NCBI GenBank assembly: GCA_038087015.1
Contig: JASBNA010000002.1
Coordinates: 2,294,001-2,358,000, forward strand
Source: Cerrena zonata
Taxonomy: Eukaryota > Basidiomycota > Agaricomycetes > Polyporales > Cerrenaceae
Length of the DNA stretch: 64,000 bases
Direction: 5' to 3'
In this document: positions 38,794-50,476 of the stretch, in pieces
Layout of the letters: every line of letters begins with the position of its first letter
How positions within the stretch are numbered: position 1 is the first letter of the stretch
Made by a program: the position numbers and the translations under genes
Notes under the pieces: generated by a model
Seen by the model: the letters and a program-made list of their open reading frames with translations, nothing else
The model's database searches: none
What the model was told of the DNA's origin: nothing

Positions 38794-40931
38794 ATGTCCT
38801 CCCCAGAACCCGTTTATCGTATAGCTCTCAGAGGAAGCGCTATCCTATCTCATCCTCGATGGAATAAAGGGATGGCTTTCACTGCCGAAGAACGGAAAGC
38901 GTTTGGTCTTATAGGGCGACTTCCTTGCCAGATCAATACCTTAGATGAGCAATGCGATAGAGCCTATGACCAGCTTCAGTCTCAAGTGAATGACCTCGCA
39001 AAGAATACTTTCCTTCAAAGCATGAAGGACCAGAACTGGGTCCTTTATTTTAGCTTGATTGGTAGACATCTTAGAGAACTCATCCCAATCATCTACACTC
39101 CCACCGAGGTGCGTACGAAACCACAGCTGTACCGTCTTCCGCCAATCATGAATGTATATAGGCCGAAGCTATTTCTAACTATTCACACCTCTTCCGAAGA
39201 AGCGAGGGCCTCTATTTATCCTTCCCCCACATAGAATCTATGGAGGAAGATTTCCTAGAACAGACCAAAGACCGTACCATAGACTTGTTTGTATGCTCTG
39301 ACGCTGAGGCTATTCTTGGAATCGGGGATCAAGGTGTTGGGGTAATTGTTTCTATTGAAATATAGCATTGTCACAATCTCTAATAATGCTAACATCCAGG
39401 GTATCGGCGTAAGTTCTATAGAATAATATTCTTCGGTTTACTCATCAATCCATACAGATTGCCACGGCCAAATCAGCCATATACACGTATGTATATATCT
39501 ACTCCTCCAGTTCTAACAGTCTGTTGAGTCTTGACTAGCCTACTTGTCGGGATGGACCCCTCCAAGACCGTTAGCGTTACTCTCGATGTCGGAACAAATA
39601 ACCAGGACCTCCTTGACGACAAACTATATGTCGTATGTTAAGTTTAGCACCAATCACCATACTATACTTAGAATATCTCTAGGGATGGCGTAACAATCGT
39701 ATCAGAGGCGAGAAGTATGATCAGTTCATTGACAAGTAAGTCGCCACAAGCTATCTTATTATTTTTTCCAATACCCAAACCAGGTTTGTACAACTGGTTC
39801 GCAAATACCACCCTCACTCCCTTCTCCACTTCGAGGACTTCGGCGTCACCAACGCCTACAGACTCCTCTCCAAATATCACGACACCCACGCCATTTTCAA
39901 CGATGACGTCCAAGGTACCGGTGCCGTCACCCTCGCATGCATCATGTCTGCTGTCGGTGTCACCAAGTCCAAATTGGCAGACCAACGATTCGTTATCTAT
40001 GGTGCAGGTTCGGCAGGCTTGGGTATCGCTCGTCAATTGCGAGACGGAATCGTTACAGCAGACAACCTCTCGGAAGAAGAGGCTAACAAGAAGTTCTTCC
40101 TTCTTGACAAGTATGGATTGATCAAGGAGTCCCTTGGACCTGAGAAGATTCGCGAGGCCTTGCGCGAATTTGTCCGACCTGATCAAGAATGGGCAGACGT
40201 ATCCACTAACAATAACGGCGAAGTCACCTTACTAGAAGTCGTGAAGAAAGTCAAGCCGACTGTACTCATTGGATGTTCGACTCAAGCAGGAGCATTCACT
40301 GAGGAAGTTATACGCGAGATGGCTAAACACACTGAACGTCCTATCATTTTGCCCTTGTCGAACCCTAGTCGGTTGCATGAAGTGAAACCTCAGGATGCGA
40401 ATGATTGGACGAATGGGAAGGCTCTCATCGCTACTGGAAGTCCGTTCCCTCCTTGCAAACAGCCGAATGGTAAAGAATACATGTAAGCCGGTCGATTACG
40501 TGCACCCAGACAGACCATAACTGAGCGTATCTTTGTAGTGTCGCAGAGTGTAATAGTTCGTAGTCCCGCCCCTCCCGTCCTTGATACATACTGATAGATA
40601 TTGTGTAGATGCTCTGATCTACCCTGGACTAGGGTTCGGAGCCATGCTCGCCCAATCGCGCCAACTCACAGATAATATGATCATCGCAGGAACCCGCCGC
40701 CTTGCCCAACTCGCCCCAGCTCTCAAGGACCCTGATGATGCATTACTCCCCGACTTTGGCGACTCTCCTGCAGTCAACTTGGAGGTAGCTATCGCTGTAG
40801 CTGAACAAGCTATTGAAGAGGGAAGTGCTGGGGTGAATTGGAAAAAGGAGGAGGTTAGAGAGAGGGCTATGGAGAAGCAATGGAAAGCCGTTTATGGGAA
40901 GTACGTGTATGACCCTAATGGGGAGCAATGA
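38794..40931 (+). CDS. MAE1: Malic enzyme (NAD(P)-dependent)
   Basis: Oxidatively decarboxylates malate to pyruvate. Nine exons: 38794-39108, 39162-39341, 39400-39408 (9 nt), 39458-39486, 39539-39632, 39683-39735, 39784-40482, 40539-40555 (17 nt) and 40609-40931. The N-terminal domain includes GLIGRLPCQINTLDEQCDRA and IPIIYTPTEAEAI. The 9-nt exon supplies GIG in GDQGVGGIGIATAKSAIYT. The malate/metal-binding block is HFEDFGVTNAYRLLSKYH, with FNDDVQGTGAVTLA after it. The NAD(P) fold is VIYGAGSAGLGIARQ. Late blocks are IGCSTQAGAFTEEV, PLSNPSRLHEV and NALIYPGLGFGAML. From the ATG at 38794 (MSSPEPVYRIALRG) no mitochondrial presequence is evident, so a cytosolic form is likely. Cofactor choice cannot be set from the sequence alone. 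Confidence 0.93.
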
Positions 40932-41157
40932 GGGAAGTGGCGAATAGCGTGCAACTGGAAATGTATTGATAGTCACAGGTGGATTTTGGATTTTGTAGAA
41001 TCTTCGGTCGTGTAATTTTTAGTGAGTCAATGCAACTCAATGAAATGGATTCAATACCGCAAGCAGTCCATATTACTACCATACAAACAAACAACAATTA
41101 GGTAGCGGAGCAGTAGAATGAAGGGTGACAAAAGGGGCTGATTCGGGAGGGAGAAAA
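40932..41157. other. Convergent spacer
   Basis: 226 bp between the 3' ends of the malic enzyme and MARVEL genes; no gene seen. Confidence 0.3.
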
Positions 41158-41992
41158 TCAAGCAAGCGAGCCTCGAAGACCGTCACCGCGACGAGAGGCG
41201 TAGATACCTCTAGTCATCACAACAAGTAGTGCAAATGTGACCAGAATCCTAGGGAAAGAGGGTTTAGTCAATTCGTCATTTCAGACCCCAAAGAGGTCAT
41301 GGGAACTCACCATTCAACCCACGCGAAGCCTTCTAGGGCGTTTTGCTGAGCACAGTACGCAACGTTGTCTCTCCTACAGGGAACAAATTTTGGGCAACGC
41401 TGCAATAAAACATGTGGAATATTACGTACGAGCAATCAAGTCCACCTGAGTACGCAGCGGTTATGGCTGCTGCGCCTGCGGTCCAGAATAGCCAGGTCAA
41501 GGAGAGGCTATAACCCGGGAAAAAGGAAGCGTTAGTGATTATTCGCTTCCAGAAGCCAATAAAGTGGCACGATATCTGAATATTGGGGATCGATACTCAC
41601 AATACGCCATGGCTGCCCACACTGGTGAGGGCAGAGTCCTGCGGTGCCTCCCTTACGCCAGAACAAGAGGGTATATAATACAGAGAACACCACTGTCCAT
41701 AATGATGTGAAGAGGAGGAATCGAGTACGGTCTCGTACTCCTGTCGAGATGTAATTATGGTGGGCGTTGAAACGGGATGTTAGCCACGCAGAGATGGCGA
41801 TCTATGAGGCGTTCAAAGGTTAATCCAAACAAGCTTTCAATGAGGGCGAGGGATCTTACTTCGATGATACCAAATAGGATAATCAGCCCAAAGGTGACTT
41901 GAAACAGAAAGTTAGGACCAGCTTGGAAACGAAGACAATGAAGTAATGAACATACTAGGATGACCCCTACGAAGATGGTTTTCGAATGTCAT
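41158..41992 (-). CDS. MARVEL-domain four-helix membrane protein
   Basis: Starts MTFENHLRRGHP at 41992, a hallmark N-terminus of basidiomycete MARVEL proteins, and ends VVMTRGIYASRRGDGLRGSL plus Ala and stop at 41158. Small exons separated by 50-70 nt introns encode four membrane helices: FGLIILFGIIEIAISAW; RTRFLLFTSLWTVVFSVLYT; a third around 41600-41460 with WLFWTAGAAAITAA; and WILVTFALLVVMTRG. The loop between helix 1 and 2 carries SRFNAHHNYISTGVRDRTR. A cysteine-rich short loop near CSAQQ precedes helix 4. MARVEL proteins are found at plasma-membrane domains and in vesicle membranes; no specific role is known for this subgroup. A TATAAAT element lies about 95 bp upstream. Confidence 0.85.
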
Positions 41993-42084
41993 GTTAAGTT
42001 ACAGTGAACAAGTCGTTATAGGTCGTTCAGAGATGGTCGTGATTGTGTAGAAGAGTGTGGGGGATATGGGTCGTTATGGAGCAG

Positions 42085-42093
42085 AATTTATAT
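42085..42093 (-). promoter_or_regulatory. Possible TATA box of the MARVEL gene
   Basis: TATAAATT on the minus strand, about 95 bp before the start codon at 41992. The intergenic gap 41993-42402 holds nothing else recognisable. Confidence 0.4.
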
Positions 42094-42402
42094 GAGGGCA
42101 AGGGTCGCGGAAGGCGGGGCTGCGGCTGGTTCGGGTTCGATGCGCTGCTCCTAGGCCGCACGTTGTAATGCTTCCGATACTTGAACCAACCTGCCGCGTG
42201 ACGTCATTCTACTCTCACGCATCATCACTCCATATTTGGAAGCTTTTCAAGAACGCAATCACCGACTGTCTCCCACGGCGTCATGTCAGTCCAAGGGTCC
42301 ACAATATTGATGTTGAGAAGCAAATAAAAATGGTATCCATCCGGAAAATCCAAACTCGAGCACTACTATACAATATGCATAACCATGACCATGACCTATA
42401 AA

Positions 42403-43203
42403 TTACAACTTCCTCCTAGAAGTAGGTTTCGCCTCAGGCAAGCAAATGATTTCCGACGGTGTGAGGAGTTTGCACTCCAGTCCAGGATTAGCTGCTATGA
42501 GCTCGTCCAGCGAGAAACCTCCTTTTTGCGATATATCCCAGCACGTATCCCCTGAGTTTACTCTGTAGGGCCGACCGTTCTCTTCGCACAGGTGCAAATT
42601 CCCTGAGTGAGAATGTCCCTGCGTCGCCAGACGTATCACTAGAAGGAGCACCACGACGATAATGAGGAGAAACGGGAATAAGGTTCTGTAGGCATAAGTG
42701 TTGTTGTTGACGGCATACCGTGGGGTTGCATCCTGTTTCGGAGGGATCACAAGAGTTCAATCAAGATGAAATACACAGAAACTATAAATGGACTCACGAT
42801 GTCGGCAGCCAATGACTGGTAACCATCTGTTCGGGTGGGTGCAGCCTCAAGATCCTCGTTGTCACTGGAGGTGGATATGTCAATGGCTCTAGGTTCCTCA
42901 GACACTGAGGGGGGAGATACGAAAGCTTTCAGTTGCCTTGCTCGAGACGAGTAATGAAGAGGTGGTATGTGCTGACCTTGGGTCAGCTGGCCATACTGAT
43001 TGCCCTCTGCACTCTGCCAGAGCGAGCCATCGCTATCACGAAAGTAGTATTTCCTGGTATCTGCATCGTAACCAACCCGTTTCATGCCTTCCGGCAAGCG
43101 ATATTCATCCTAAGAAACGATTCCCAGCGCATTTAGTCATGCGATTGTGGCTTGAAGCAACTAGACAAGCACTCACCTCATCATACTGCGTCCAACGGCC
43201 CAT
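42403..43203 (-). CDS. Single-pass membrane protein with C-terminal LysM domain
   Basis: Three exons: 43177-43203 (27 nt, MGRWTQYDE), 42798-43109 and 42403-42732. The N-terminal part reads EYRLPEGMKRVGYDADTRKY then YFRDSDGSLWQ, a compact aromatic-rich block, followed by a Ser/Glu-rich linker. A single hydrophobic helix (LFPFLLIIVVVLLLVIRLAT) is followed by a Cys-containing LysM module: YRVNSGDTCWDISQKGGFSL then DELIAANPGLECKLLTPSEI. It ends TSRRKL. There is no signal peptide, so a type II orientation with LysM outside or in the lumen is likely. LysM domains bind N-acetylglucosamine polymers such as chitin. This tethered form differs from secreted LysM effectors and may act at the fungal wall, but that is inference. 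Confidence 0.85.
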
Positions 43204-43502
43204 TCAAGCGAGTATCAAACAAATGTAGAGAAAATGAAAAGAAAAGAGAGAAACGACCTATGGTGTTAGAGGACAAAGTAGATGCACAGCTCACTGACAC
43301 CACCGTCGCCTGTTGTAGGCCCAGAATAAGATTGCTGTTATGGGCGCCCCAAGATTCTCGCCTTGCCCTGGCCGAACGGCTGATGCCGATCAACATGCAG
43401 ACGCCCACATCCTGCATTTCGACTCGTGCAAGCTAACTTCGTTCGAACGCTTCTCGATTATCTCTTCTTACTCGTTATATTTCCCTCTCAAGTCCCTCGA
43501 CA
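43204..43502. promoter_or_regulatory. Divergent promoter region LysM / U1A
   Basis: 299 bp between start codons in head-to-head orientation; no clear motif. Confidence 0.3.
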
Positions 43503-44615
43503 ATGGCAGAAATAGTCGCAGCACCTGTATTAGCTGCTGATGCACTTGCCCAACCGATTGCCGCACCCGTCCCTGTACCAGGCGCTGTCCCAGAAGTGCC
43601 TGCTCCTCCAGCAGAACCCGAGTTCATCTCAGAGACTCTGTACATCCAGAATCTCAACGAGAAGATCAAGATCCCAGTGCTGAAGCAAAGTTTGACGAGT
43701 CTGTTCAAGACTTATGGAGAAGTCTCGATGTTGTAGCGCACCATAATTTGCGGATGAGGGGACAGGCATTCGTTTCGTTCGAGTCGCCTGAAATTGCCCA
43801 GAAAGCATTGAAGGAGGTTAAGGGCTTCCCTCTGTACTCAAAACCTATGGTATGTAGTAGTATACATTGTCTTCAGATGCTGACTGACTGAATATGCCCT
43901 TGTAGCAAATCTCATACGCACGAACACGATCAGGATGCTGTCGTAAAGAAACTCGATCCCTCGACTTTGAGGCGCACAAAGCTAAACGGCTAGAACATAA
44001 GAGTGCGTTGCTATGTCTCCCTCACGTATCTTCCATGTCTCACTAACGACGATCTCCCAGAAGCGACGCGGTACACAAACCCCTTGAAATCAAAGTTCAG
44101 GGCGAAAAGACAGGCAGCAGCGAGTAAGTTTAGTCCTTCCCAAAACCATGTCCGGACACTAATTATGGATCATCTATGCAGTGGATGGTGCTGCTGGAGC
44201 AGCCCCTACGTCAAAGCGACCCAACGTCCAAATGCCGGACGAGTACCTCCCGCCCAACAAAATTCTCTTCCTCCAAAACCTGCCCGAAAACGTCAGCAAA
44301 GACCAACTTATGGCTTTGTTCTCGCAGTACGTACTTCTTCTCACCTACCTTATTTCTAAGGATAAAATGCTGATACTTTGTGATGCACGTTTTGCAGATA
44401 CCCGAACTTGTACGAAGTGCGTCTCATCCCAACGAAGAAGGATATTGCCTTCGTCGAATATATGGACGAGGGAAGTGCCACTGTGGCCAAAGATGCACTG
44501 CACAACTACAAGCTCGATGGGGAGAACAAGATCAAGGTATATTGCGGCTTGCTTCGTATTTTCTCATGTCAACATAGCTAATCTTGCTTTACAGATCACC
44601 TTCGCGAGGAAGTAG
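43503..44615 (+). pseudogene. SNRPA: U1 snRNP protein A (U1A), frame interrupted by three indels
   Basis: U1A-type protein with two RNA-recognition motifs; it binds U1 snRNA in the spliceosome. Exons: 43503-43849, 43906-44002, 44061-44123, 44182-44326, 44398-44536 and 44595-44615. RRM1 shows ETLYIQNLNEKIKIPVLKQ and, in another frame, RGQAFVSF. RRM2 shows KILFLQNLPENVSKDQLMAL and KKDIAFVEYMDEGSA. The frame breaks at 43724-43726 (one base short between GEV and DVVAHHN). Between 43933 (an extra G in CAGGATG) and 43968 (a G missing in TTTGAGG) exon 2 reads about 12 residues in the wrong frame before recovering. All three look like run-length differences of one base. Outside them the frame and splice sites are intact. 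It is thus either a base-call problem or a recently broken gene; I mark it as disrupted without deciding. Confidence 0.75.
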
Positions 44616-45352
44616 ACTTGCTGCATTGTTCTTTTCTCTGATACCTGGTTTGCGCTGCACTGTATTATAATTCCTGTGTCATTGATGCATTGATGTTGTA
44701 CACTCTCAATGCGTGTTCACACCTTCCTCGACCCGCCAAGTACGAAGAGTTCAATTAGAAGCAAGACTGCCAGAAATTTTCCAAACCTAATGCCACGTAC
44801 AAACCTTATTTGATCGCAAAGTGACATACCCATACAGCAGATCGTACATGCCCATCGAATTCGTAGTTTAGGTTACATGCTCCAGACCAGAACCCAACTC
44901 CTCGGAGGAGTCTGGAGTACCCTATGAGTATGACCGTATATATGACGCACCCCCGGTGTTTGACCTATAGAATGGAACCAATCGGACCCACGCACGTACC
45001 AACGTTGTAACTTTGAACTCAGATCTCTCGAGCTGAGACTGTTGAGAGTGGGGGGAAAGGAAAGGAAGTCTGTTGGGTCTATACCCACGACGTAACTCCT
45101 CCCGATTCATCACGAGGTTGCTAGTGGTTGCGCTGTCAGTTCAAGTTGCCAACCTCCTTAGCTAGAGTCTCCCTTCCTTACTTTCCCTCGTGTGAGCGTA
45201 GGCTGTCGTCGGCGACTTACCTTCACACCCATCGTGACCCACCTCTTTAGCTCTCGCCAAGCAGCTCTACCGTAACACCCTACGCGGCATTCGTGTTTTC
45301 TGGAAAAACTTAGGCGTTCTAGTTTGAAACTCTATCCAAGTAGCTTGAAGAA
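44616..45352. other. Intergenic, 0.7 kb, no gene seen
   Basis: Between U1A and the acidic-protein gene, both on the plus strand. It contains short palindromes (ACTCCTCGGAGGAGT near 44899) but no supported gene or RNA. Confidence 0.35.
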
Positions 45353-46081
45353 ATGTCCAACAAGGTCGAAGATCCCGTTCAAGAACCTCAGATTGAGGAG
45401 CCTGAAGACGATGAGGGTGAAGAGAGCGACGAGTATGATAACATTGAGGTGAGGTTTCCCCCTTCTGTATATCACATTCTAGGAGCTCCTAGTTCAACTT
45501 GAGTGCCAGTAAGCTAATACAATTGTTGTTCGAATGTTTATAGGAGGAAGAGGACGAGGAAGCTGGTGGATATGCACAAGACGAAGAAGGGGAAGGGGAT
45601 GAAGCGAATGTGGTAAGTTTTCAAGATATTCCAACTCGGGCATCCCGTTCTGTAGAACCCGTTTCCTGATCATCACAACTCAAACAGACTGCCGAGGGAT
45701 CCAGCTTGACAGCTCTCTTACTAGGTGGAGAGGTACGTGTATTCACGAACCATGGGAAATCGTAATAATAACCCATTGAATTTACGCGTTATTTATTACT
45801 AGGAAGCTGCAGAGGAAGAGGACGAGGACGAAGATGATGAATTTGAACCGACTTCTCAGAACGGGACGATTCAGCCTCCTCCTGTCCCTGCTCCTGCTCC
45901 CGGACTTGGACCTGGTATCTCTGCCCCTCCGTTAGGCAAGAAGAGGAGTCGTCAGGACACAGAGGCGGAGGATGTTGAAGGGGATTATGGTGAAGTCGAA
46001 GAAAATAGCGAGACCGTGCTCAAGAAGGCTAGGGCTGCTGCTGACGAACCTGAAGCCGAAGTTGAAGTCGAGGAGGTCTAA
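45353..46081 (+). CDS. Small highly acidic protein
   Basis: Four exons: 45353-45448, 45544-45612, 45688-45732 and 45803-46081, all joined in phase 0. The protein of about 160 residues starts MSNKVEDPVQEPQIEEPEDD. Most of it is Glu/Asp with short breaks: an ordered-looking SSLTALLLGGE, a Pro-Ala stretch (PPPVPAPAPGLGPGI), a basic KKRSRQD that could be a nuclear localisation signal, and an acidic tail ending VEVEEV. Such composition fits histone-binding or nucleolar acidic chaperone-like proteins, but no family is recognised. Regular in-phase introns support a real gene. Confidence 0.72.
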
Positions 46082-46459
46082 AATCATAAGCTTGAAGTAA
46101 GGGATGTAGAGCAGAAATATTGAAGGTTTGGACGTTGGGGCGGACTTTGCGAATGTTGTATTGTTATCTGTATTATTAGCAGTTACTGTGCTTGAACTCG
46201 TCATTTTATTGTTCGGTATTGCAATGGACGAGGGGAGTGCTCTGTTCAGTCGCCCGACTCGGACTCGCGCCCATAAGGAGCCAAGCGACATCAAACGTCA
46301 TTCCGGCGTACTACTGACAGAGTAGAAACACGAAACAAATGATACAGATGGGTATTTTCGATATTTGTATTGTGGTGATGGTACAATTGAGGGTCCAAGT
46401 TCGTAGAGAGGGAGTGCATACATCCAGACTGATCCAGGGGTTCCCGAATCTTTAGATAA
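46082..46459. other. Convergent intergenic region
   Basis: 378 bp between the 3' ends of the acidic-protein and PNPOx-like genes; no gene seen. Confidence 0.35.
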
Positions 46460-47251
46460 TCAGGGTACCTGTATCTCCTCCTTCCACTCATCACCATTGC
46501 CTTCGTTTGTCAGTCGAGTAAACCTGGTTCTCTGATGGGGGAATATACCAAGTTGAATCCAGTCAATTTCGTGGGGCTCAATCAGCACGAGCGCAAAGTT
46601 GCCGAAAGCTATCTCCGCGTTCCTTTTGTCTTCCTCGGATTCCGCCTCTCCTAGTTTAGGAAGTTTCTGTGGCCAGGCTTTCGCGTCGTCGTAGGAGTTG
46701 ATAGCGGATCCAGGAGGAGGGCGGGTCCAGCTAGCTTTCAAATAAGGACTCATGCTATCGTAGACCTCGCGGCGTTTCTTTTCCCAATCATATTTCCCTG
46801 GATGATCTTTATCACCACCCTCATCCAGGAAATGTATAGCACTACCCTTAGGAATAGCGTTCATAGTATGGAAAGGGTGGCTCGGAGCAGGGATGATGGT
46901 CACTTTGCCGGCAATCCTGAATTGATCCTGAGATCCTTCAAGCCACCAAGCGAGCTCCGCGACGGAATTGGAGAGCGACTGGGTGACTTTGGCTGCTCGT
47001 ACATCGGTAGTGGCGAGTAGAACGGGTACGGCAGGGTATGTTTTTGGAATGAGAAAGTCCCGATGGCCTACAGATCGGACATGGGGTATATTATGCGAGT
47101 CGACTGTGGCTAGCTGATATACTAGACCCTTTATTCAGGCACGAACGTCAAGCAAGGCAGGGTGAGGTACAAACTAACTGGTTTTGCCCTTGTTCTCTGG
47201 AAGGCTGAGTGCTTTGGTGAGTGCTTGGAACCAGCGAGGTTGAGCCGCCAT
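46460..47251 (-). CDS. PNPOx-like FMN-binding protein (Alr4036 type)
   Basis: Two exons, 47179-47251 and 46460-47121. The protein of about 240 residues starts MAAQPRWFQALTKALSLPEN. It belongs to the pyridoxamine 5'-phosphate oxidase-like split-barrel group: YQLATVDSHNIPHVRSVGHR, then FLIPKTYPAVPVLLATTDVR, then KVTQSLSNSVAELAWWLEGS and DQFRIAGKV. The C-terminal half has YDSMSPYLKASWTRPPPGSA, FALVLIEPHEIDWIQLG and ends DEWKEEIQVP. FMN binding is expected from the fold, but the reaction is unknown for this subgroup; true vitamin B6 oxidase activity should not be assumed. It is head-to-head with the magnesium transporter, 279 bp apart. Confidence 0.85.
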
Positions 47252-47530
47252 TGTTGGGTATATTTCTGGTGGGTACACTGAATTGAGGATGCGGAAGCAG
47301 AAGTGAGTACACTAGAGTGGCGCGGCAATTGACGGGGGCGCTTGGGTCGAATCTATTTTTGGCGAGGATGATTTTGTCTCGAGTGTTGTCCTCGTTTCGG
47401 TGTGGAGGCGCTGATTGCATGATGGACAGCTTTCATATGCTCGGTTCAAATATTATTGATTTCCCCCTCTCGACCGTATCTTTCCCTCCAGTCTCTCCCT
47501 TGTCCCGCCAAGTCCTCTTGACTGACTACC
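47252..47530. promoter_or_regulatory. Divergent promoter region PNPOx-like / CorA
   Basis: 279 bp between two opposed start codons; no motif recognised. Confidence 0.3.
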
Positions 47531-50006
47531 ATGCCCCGAGAAAACAGCTTTTCAGACTCGGACGGGAGATCACTCACACCTGATCTCGAGGACGAGCTCG
47601 GGTTCTCTCCTTCCTCCCCCGTCGGTGGTAACTTTCCAGTGCATACAGAACATAATGGTAGGCCCACCCTTGAACAACTAGACAACACCTTCTCAGCACC
47701 CTCTCTGCTACAAGAACCTGTGTCCCCTCGTTCAATGAAATCCTCCAAGAAATCATTCGCCCGTTCACGGTCACCAAATGGCAGACCAGGACCTGCACCT
47801 CCAGCAGCATCTGAGCCACCATTGCGCCCTTCATTCATCACTCCTGGAGATCGCTTCAGAGCTTCAGTCAGAAAGGTCATGGCTATGCGTAAAACCTCGC
47901 ACATCCTTTCTCGACGTGGTGTAGGTGCCGAACCAGGTATTGACCCTCGACGCGCGTCAGCGAATGTCGCTTTTGGTCATATTCGACAACAGTGTCTGAT
48001 CGAAATCGTGGATTACTCGACCATGAGGAGTAGCTTCGGCAGAATGTCGAACAATGAATTTATCAAGCTCTTGTCAGACTCGAGGGCAAGCGCACGAGAG
48101 CCATGGGCCAAAGTTCGGTGGATCAATGTTGGAGGTATCAGTTGGGACGTGATCAGCGCAATGGCAATAAGATACGGTAATTAACAATTTCGAAGTAAAG
48201 TAGGGAAACCAACAATGCTAATACAAATTATAGACCTGCACCCTCTTGCTTTGGAAGATGTGCTTCACCAACGAGGACATGCCCGGTCCAAAGCTGACTA
48301 CTACCAAAGGCACCTCTTCCTCCGTATCCTCTGTCACTCTCTTTCACAGGATGACATTGACCCCCTGGAAAACTCTGTCACCCACCTCCCTCGCTCGAGT
48401 TCACCCGAACCCATGGAGGAGGACGAGACAGACGATGAGAAGGAGCAAGATGACGAAAAGACCGTCTACGGTAGCGCAAGTGGCTCCAAGTTCTCCACCA
48501 GACGCGGTACTCTGCGCAACCACGTCAAGAGACAACTCGGAACCCCTGGAGACGTTGAAATCAACATGGCCAATTCTCCCAAGCGGAAAGGACCCGAAGT
48601 TGATAAGAAGGTATATATGATCTCCTTCCATTCATCATGAAGGCATGAGGCGTGCTATTTCCAGATATCTGATATTCGGGTTCCTCCTTGCATTGCAGGT
48701 CCGGAAGAATGCTAGAAACGTGCAGCTCATTCGTGCTCTCAAGGGTGACGAGCGTGTGAACGTGAAGATCTCACCAATGTGCATCTTTTTGCTTCGGGAT
48801 GGTGAGCCAGTGCTTTCGGGGAAAGCATCTTTGTCTATTTTTTCTAATGTGGTGTTGCGTTAGGAACCGTCATCACGATTCATAAGGACAACAAGTTGAA
48901 CTTCACAGCCCCGATTGCTGAACGACTCCATCAGCGTGATACGGGTTTGAGAACTACCGCTGACCCGTCGTTGCTTGTGGAGAGTTTGCTTGATCTCGGT
49001 CAGTTTATTAATACCTGATGTTCTAAATTTAGTCTGACACTGTCGTAGTTGTCGATCAGGCTCTCGAAGTTGTGGAAGAGTATCAAAGCAAGATCCTTTC
49101 ACTAGAGCACAATGTCTTGGTCAAGCCCACAATGACCAGCGTCCGACGACGTAAGTCAATTGAATCCCTTCGAATAAAAATAGGATTTACACTGACATTA
49201 TATGTCATTCAATAGTCCACATCCTCCAAGGCGATCTCATCCTCCACAAACGTACCCTCGAACCCATCAAGACCGTCATCTACGGTCTTCGACGATACGA
49301 CGTAGATCGTGTTGCCGCCCTCTCCGAGAAGTTTGACCCCAGTGTCAAAATCGAAGGATACATGAGTCACAAATCCAAAATCTACCTCGCTGATGTTTAT
49401 GACCACATGGAGTACATCTTGACGAGCTTGGATATGTTCGCGGGAGTTAGTGAGAATTTGATCAACTTTACTTTCAACGTAAGTGGTGTTTTCGCTGTAT
49501 TTTTGTATTGAGGGGGGGCTGATCTGGTTGGGGATTAGATGTCGTCATATGAGATGAACGAAGTAATGTATGTCCTTTTTTTTCTCAAAGGTCTTTCTGA
49601 ATTGTGACTGATATTTTTCTATCTTGCAGGCGGCGGTTAACTCTCGCTACGATTATTTTCCTCCCTCTAACTCTCCTGACGGGTTATTTCGGTATGAACT
49701 TCACGGCCATGTGGTCTGTTAACCAACATAGCGATCTCCTGTAAGTAATTCCCTCCCCATGACCCTTTTCATTGCCTGACGTTTCCACTTTTTCCAGCTT
49801 CTGGGAGATTGCCCTTCCAGTCATGGCTGTTGTCATCCCTATCTTCATGTGGCAAGACTTTGTGAGGATGGGGCATTACATGAAGAAACGGTGGTTACAG
49901 AAAACGGTCAAGAAGGAGGTCAAGAAGGTATAGTCATTCCCGACTTTGATTTCGTTGCAAGGTTCTAATTACTCGATTTATCTTACAGTCCTTCAAGACC
50001 CGGTAA
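47531..50006 (+). CDS. CorA/Alr1-type magnesium transporter
   Basis: Ten exons: 47531-48176, 48234-48610, 48699-48801, 48864-48998, 49049-49150, 49216-49478, 49539-49567 (29 nt), 49630-49740, 49798-49927 and 49989-50006. The protein starts [21 protein letters not shown] long Ser/Pro-rich cytosolic N-terminus is followed by the CorA domain ([39 protein letters not shown]). A long helix carries [20 protein letters not shown] and [20 protein letters not shown]. Two C-terminal membrane helices flank the signature [27 protein letters not shown] and [18 protein letters not shown]. The GMN motif defines the CorA pore. The acidic insert after [16 protein letters not shown] is typical of fungal Alr/Mnr2 members. 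The length of the N-terminus suggests plasma membrane (Alr1) or vacuole (Mnr2); I cannot tell which. Confidence 0.93.
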
Positions 50007-50476
50007 ACCATTGATTGGACCTGTTGAATACATATACTCGATAATCTACTAAATTTTTGGGGCTACACTGAGGGAGGGACTGGTACACATCATCTAATTA
50101 TTTTTTCTGCTTCCATGAAATACAATATCCATTTTTTGCTTCTGCTTTTCATTTGTTCCATCATTATCCTCCATTTTTTCCATACATGCAGCACTCCTTT
50201 GATTTGGAACATTCCTAGTTCATAACTTTTCTGTAATACCCGCTTTTACACCTTACATCTGTGATGGACATGACGACGTATAACGATGCTAGAATATACT
50301 CGAGGCCACTTGTTACAACAACTGAGGACGCTCTGGTTCCATTTGAGATCTATAGCACTACAACATACAACACCAGGTGAGAATATCCAAGAAAAAACCT
50401 GTTCGGAAGATAACCTATCAATAACACCAGAAACTAGGACCATCAAACATCCTAGATGTATTCAATCCAACCACGC
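50007..50476. other. Convergent intergenic region
   Basis: 470 bp between the 3' ends of the magnesium transporter and the RNA-dependent RNA polymerase gene. T-rich; no gene seen. Confidence 0.35.
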
